Positions 5,802 through 6,578 of a stretch of 6,578 nt of DNA are shown here, in pieces; the first letter of the stretch is position 1; every line of letters begins with the position of its first letter. The DNA comes from Pseudomonadota bacterium. GTDB taxonomy: Bacteria; Pseudomonadota; Alphaproteobacteria; Rhizobiales; Beijerinckiaceae. The stretch lies in assembly GCA_021812505.1 (NCBI GenBank), contig JAKANG010000091.1, positions 1 to 6,578 on the forward strand. The letters run 5' to 3'. The position numbers and the translations under genes are program-made. The notes below the pieces were generated by a model. It was not told where the DNA came from and did no database searches. It was given only the letters and a program-made list of their open reading frames with translations.

Positions 5802-6476
5802 TCAGCGTCCCACGACCGCGCCGAAGAACCGCTCGGCGAGGCCGATGAAAGGTTTCGCCAAGGGCTCCAGCCTGCGGCGGGCGCCTTCGGCGCGCTCGAG
5901 GAAGCTTTCGCCGCGGGTCAGTTCGGCGTCGAGCGCGGCCATGGTCCTGGCGTTGTCCTCGCTGTCGTCGGCGAGCCAGATGTGGAAGACCCGGGTCCAG
6001 GCGAGCGCGAGGCCCTGCAATTTCACGCTTCCCAAAGGTCCTTCGCTCGAGAGCCCGGCGGCCTCCAGCATGAAGCGCAGGGAATTGAGCGCAAGCTGGT
6101 TCAGCGCGGGAAGCGCGAGCGGATCGCTCATCGCCCACTCGTTGATGGTCTTGAGCGCGGCCTTGTAAGGCGCCATCGCGTCGAAGCGCCGCATGAGCAC
6201 GTCGAACAGACGGTCCCGACCGCTCTCGCCCGTTGCTTCGCCGCCTTCGAGGACGACCCGGTCGATGCGACGGGAAAAGCCGCCGAGCACGGCGCCCTTG
6301 GAGGGGAAGCAATCGCGGAACTGGGCGAGGGTGACGCCGGCGCGGTCGGCGACATTGGAGAGCGAGATCTCCTCCCACGGCCTTTCGGCGGCGAGGCCAA
6401 TCAAAGCGTCGACGATTTTATCGCGCGGGTCGGCCTTCGCCTGGGGTCCGGTGTCGTCCTGCCTGGCCTTGCTCAT
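5802..6476 (-). CDS. TetR/AcrR-family transcriptional regulator
   Basis: A 224-residue predicted repressor. After a charged, disordered N-terminus (1-16) comes the TetR DNA-binding domain: PRDKIVDALIGLAAERPWEEISLSNVADRAGVTLAQFRDCFPSKGAVLGGF (about 17-67). The helix-turn-helix lies near 37-57 and the family hallmark is the aromatic-Pro-Ser-Lys-Gly turn at 57-61. The C-terminal domain (about 80-224) is helical, with no recognisable ligand motif. The segment AWTRVFHIWLADDSEDNARTMAALDAEL resembles TetR proteins I associate with rhizobial genomes. ATG 6474-6476 has GGAG at 6484-6487 with 7-base spacing. TGA (5802-5804) leaves a single base before the stop of the convergent DUF1186 gene. An 8+8 base inverted repeat at 6476-6503 reaches the first base of the start codon and may be its operator. 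Family assignment is firm, target unknown. Confidence 0.88.
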   Translation of the reverse strand: MSKARQDDTGPQAKADPRDKIVDALIGLAAERPWEEISLSNVADRAGVTLAQFRDCFPSKGAVLGGFSRRIDRVVLEGGEATGESGRDRLFDVLMRRFDAMAPYKAALKTINEWAMSDPLALPALNQLALNSLRFMLEAAGLSSEGPLGSVKLQGLALAWTRVFHIWLADDSEDNARTMAALDAELTRGESFLERAEGARRRLEPLAKPFIGLAERFFGAVVGR

Positions 6477-6503
6477 CGGCGCGCTCCATCTGCTCCGCGC
6501 CGA
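6476..6503 (-). promoter_or_regulatory. Inverted repeat at the tetR start, possible operator or leader hairpin
   Basis: TCGGCGCG (6476-6483) and CGCGCCGA (6496-6503) are exact reverse complements around a 12-base spacer that contains the tetR Shine-Dalgarno (GGAG, 6484-6487). TetR dimers commonly bind dyads of this span before their own gene. As RNA, the hairpin would instead hold the ribosome binding site in its loop. GC-only arms of this size also arise by chance in such DNA, so confidence is low. Confidence 0.35.
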
Positions 6504-6578
6504 ACATGGGTCAAAAGCGGCGCCGGGGCAAGTTCAGCCTGAAAGCTCCCCCGCCCGCCGGGCGGCGGCGGCCGTCGC

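Noticed and set aside
6486..6514. Minus-strand TTGACC / AGATGG as a tetR promoter
   Set aside because: The -10 is poor and the implied transcript start would fall after the Shine-Dalgarno, so it cannot explain tetR translation.
5691..6542. 283-residue plus-strand open frame opposite tetR
   Set aside because: Antisense shadow of the TetR gene; begins inside the SEC-C coding region in another frame.
6549..6570. GC-rich hairpin near the right edge as a terminator
   Set aside because: Short stem of about six bases in low-complexity G/C sequence with no T-tract on either strand.
6537..6578. Possible end of a further minus-strand gene (TGA at 6534-6536, about 14 codons visible)
   Set aside because: The visible residues are mostly Ala, Arg and Gly, low-complexity and unrecognisable; a stop-bounded frame of this length is expected by chance.

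Overview
The window looks like chromosomal DNA of an alphaproteobacterium, probably of the order Hyphomicrobiales. The evidence is high GC with strong G/C third-position bias, an IlvE of the compact alphaproteobacterial type, a MarR/OmpR/EnvZ-like regulatory trio, and a DUF1186-SEC-C protein of a kind I associate with rhizobia and relatives. A methylotroph-type family such as Beijerinckiaceae or Methylocystaceae is possible, but the sequence does not settle it.

Layout, left to right. (1) 1-416, plus strand: the 3' part of moaE, the large subunit of molybdopterin synthase; its start lies outside the window. (2) 427-1074, minus strand: a PadR-family repressor with a His/Cys-bearing N-terminal extension, resembling the nickel-responsive E. 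coli YqjI. It converges on moaE with a 10-base gap. (3) 1075-1322: a non-coding block holding a minus-strand promoter for padR, two copies of an 18-base AT-rich motif (one over the -10 box, one over the padR Shine-Dalgarno), and a strong hairpin terminator for ilvE. (4) 1323-2222, minus strand: ilvE, branched-chain amino acid aminotransferase. (5) 2223-2330: a divergent control region with a perfect 10+10 base inverted repeat. (6) 2331-4941, plus strand: a tightly coupled operon of a MarR regulator, an OmpR-type response regulator and an EnvZ-like sensor kinase, with both junctions as ATGA overlaps. (7) 4955-5800, plus strand: a DUF1186 protein with a C-terminal SEC-C zinc motif, 13 bases after the kinase and probably cotranscribed. 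(8) 5802-6476, minus strand: a TetR-family regulator convergent with the previous gene, with one base between the stop codons. (9) 6477-6578: tetR leader and GC-rich sequence of unclear nature.

How the parts fit. The MarR-response regulator-kinase trio resembles the PetP/PetR pair of Rhodobacter, here with a kinase attached, and would be an envelope- or redox-responsive regulatory unit. The inverted repeat between it and ilvE is a natural MarR operator that could affect both directions. The padR gene appears autoregulated through its own promoter and ribosome binding site, while its expected metal-homeostasis target is absent from the window. Four of the eight genes are DNA-binding regulators and a fifth is a sensor kinase. 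I see no mobile elements, CRISPR arrays, tRNA or rRNA genes, and no clearly undescribed multi-gene system. The most informative unexplained signal is the paired motif around padR.
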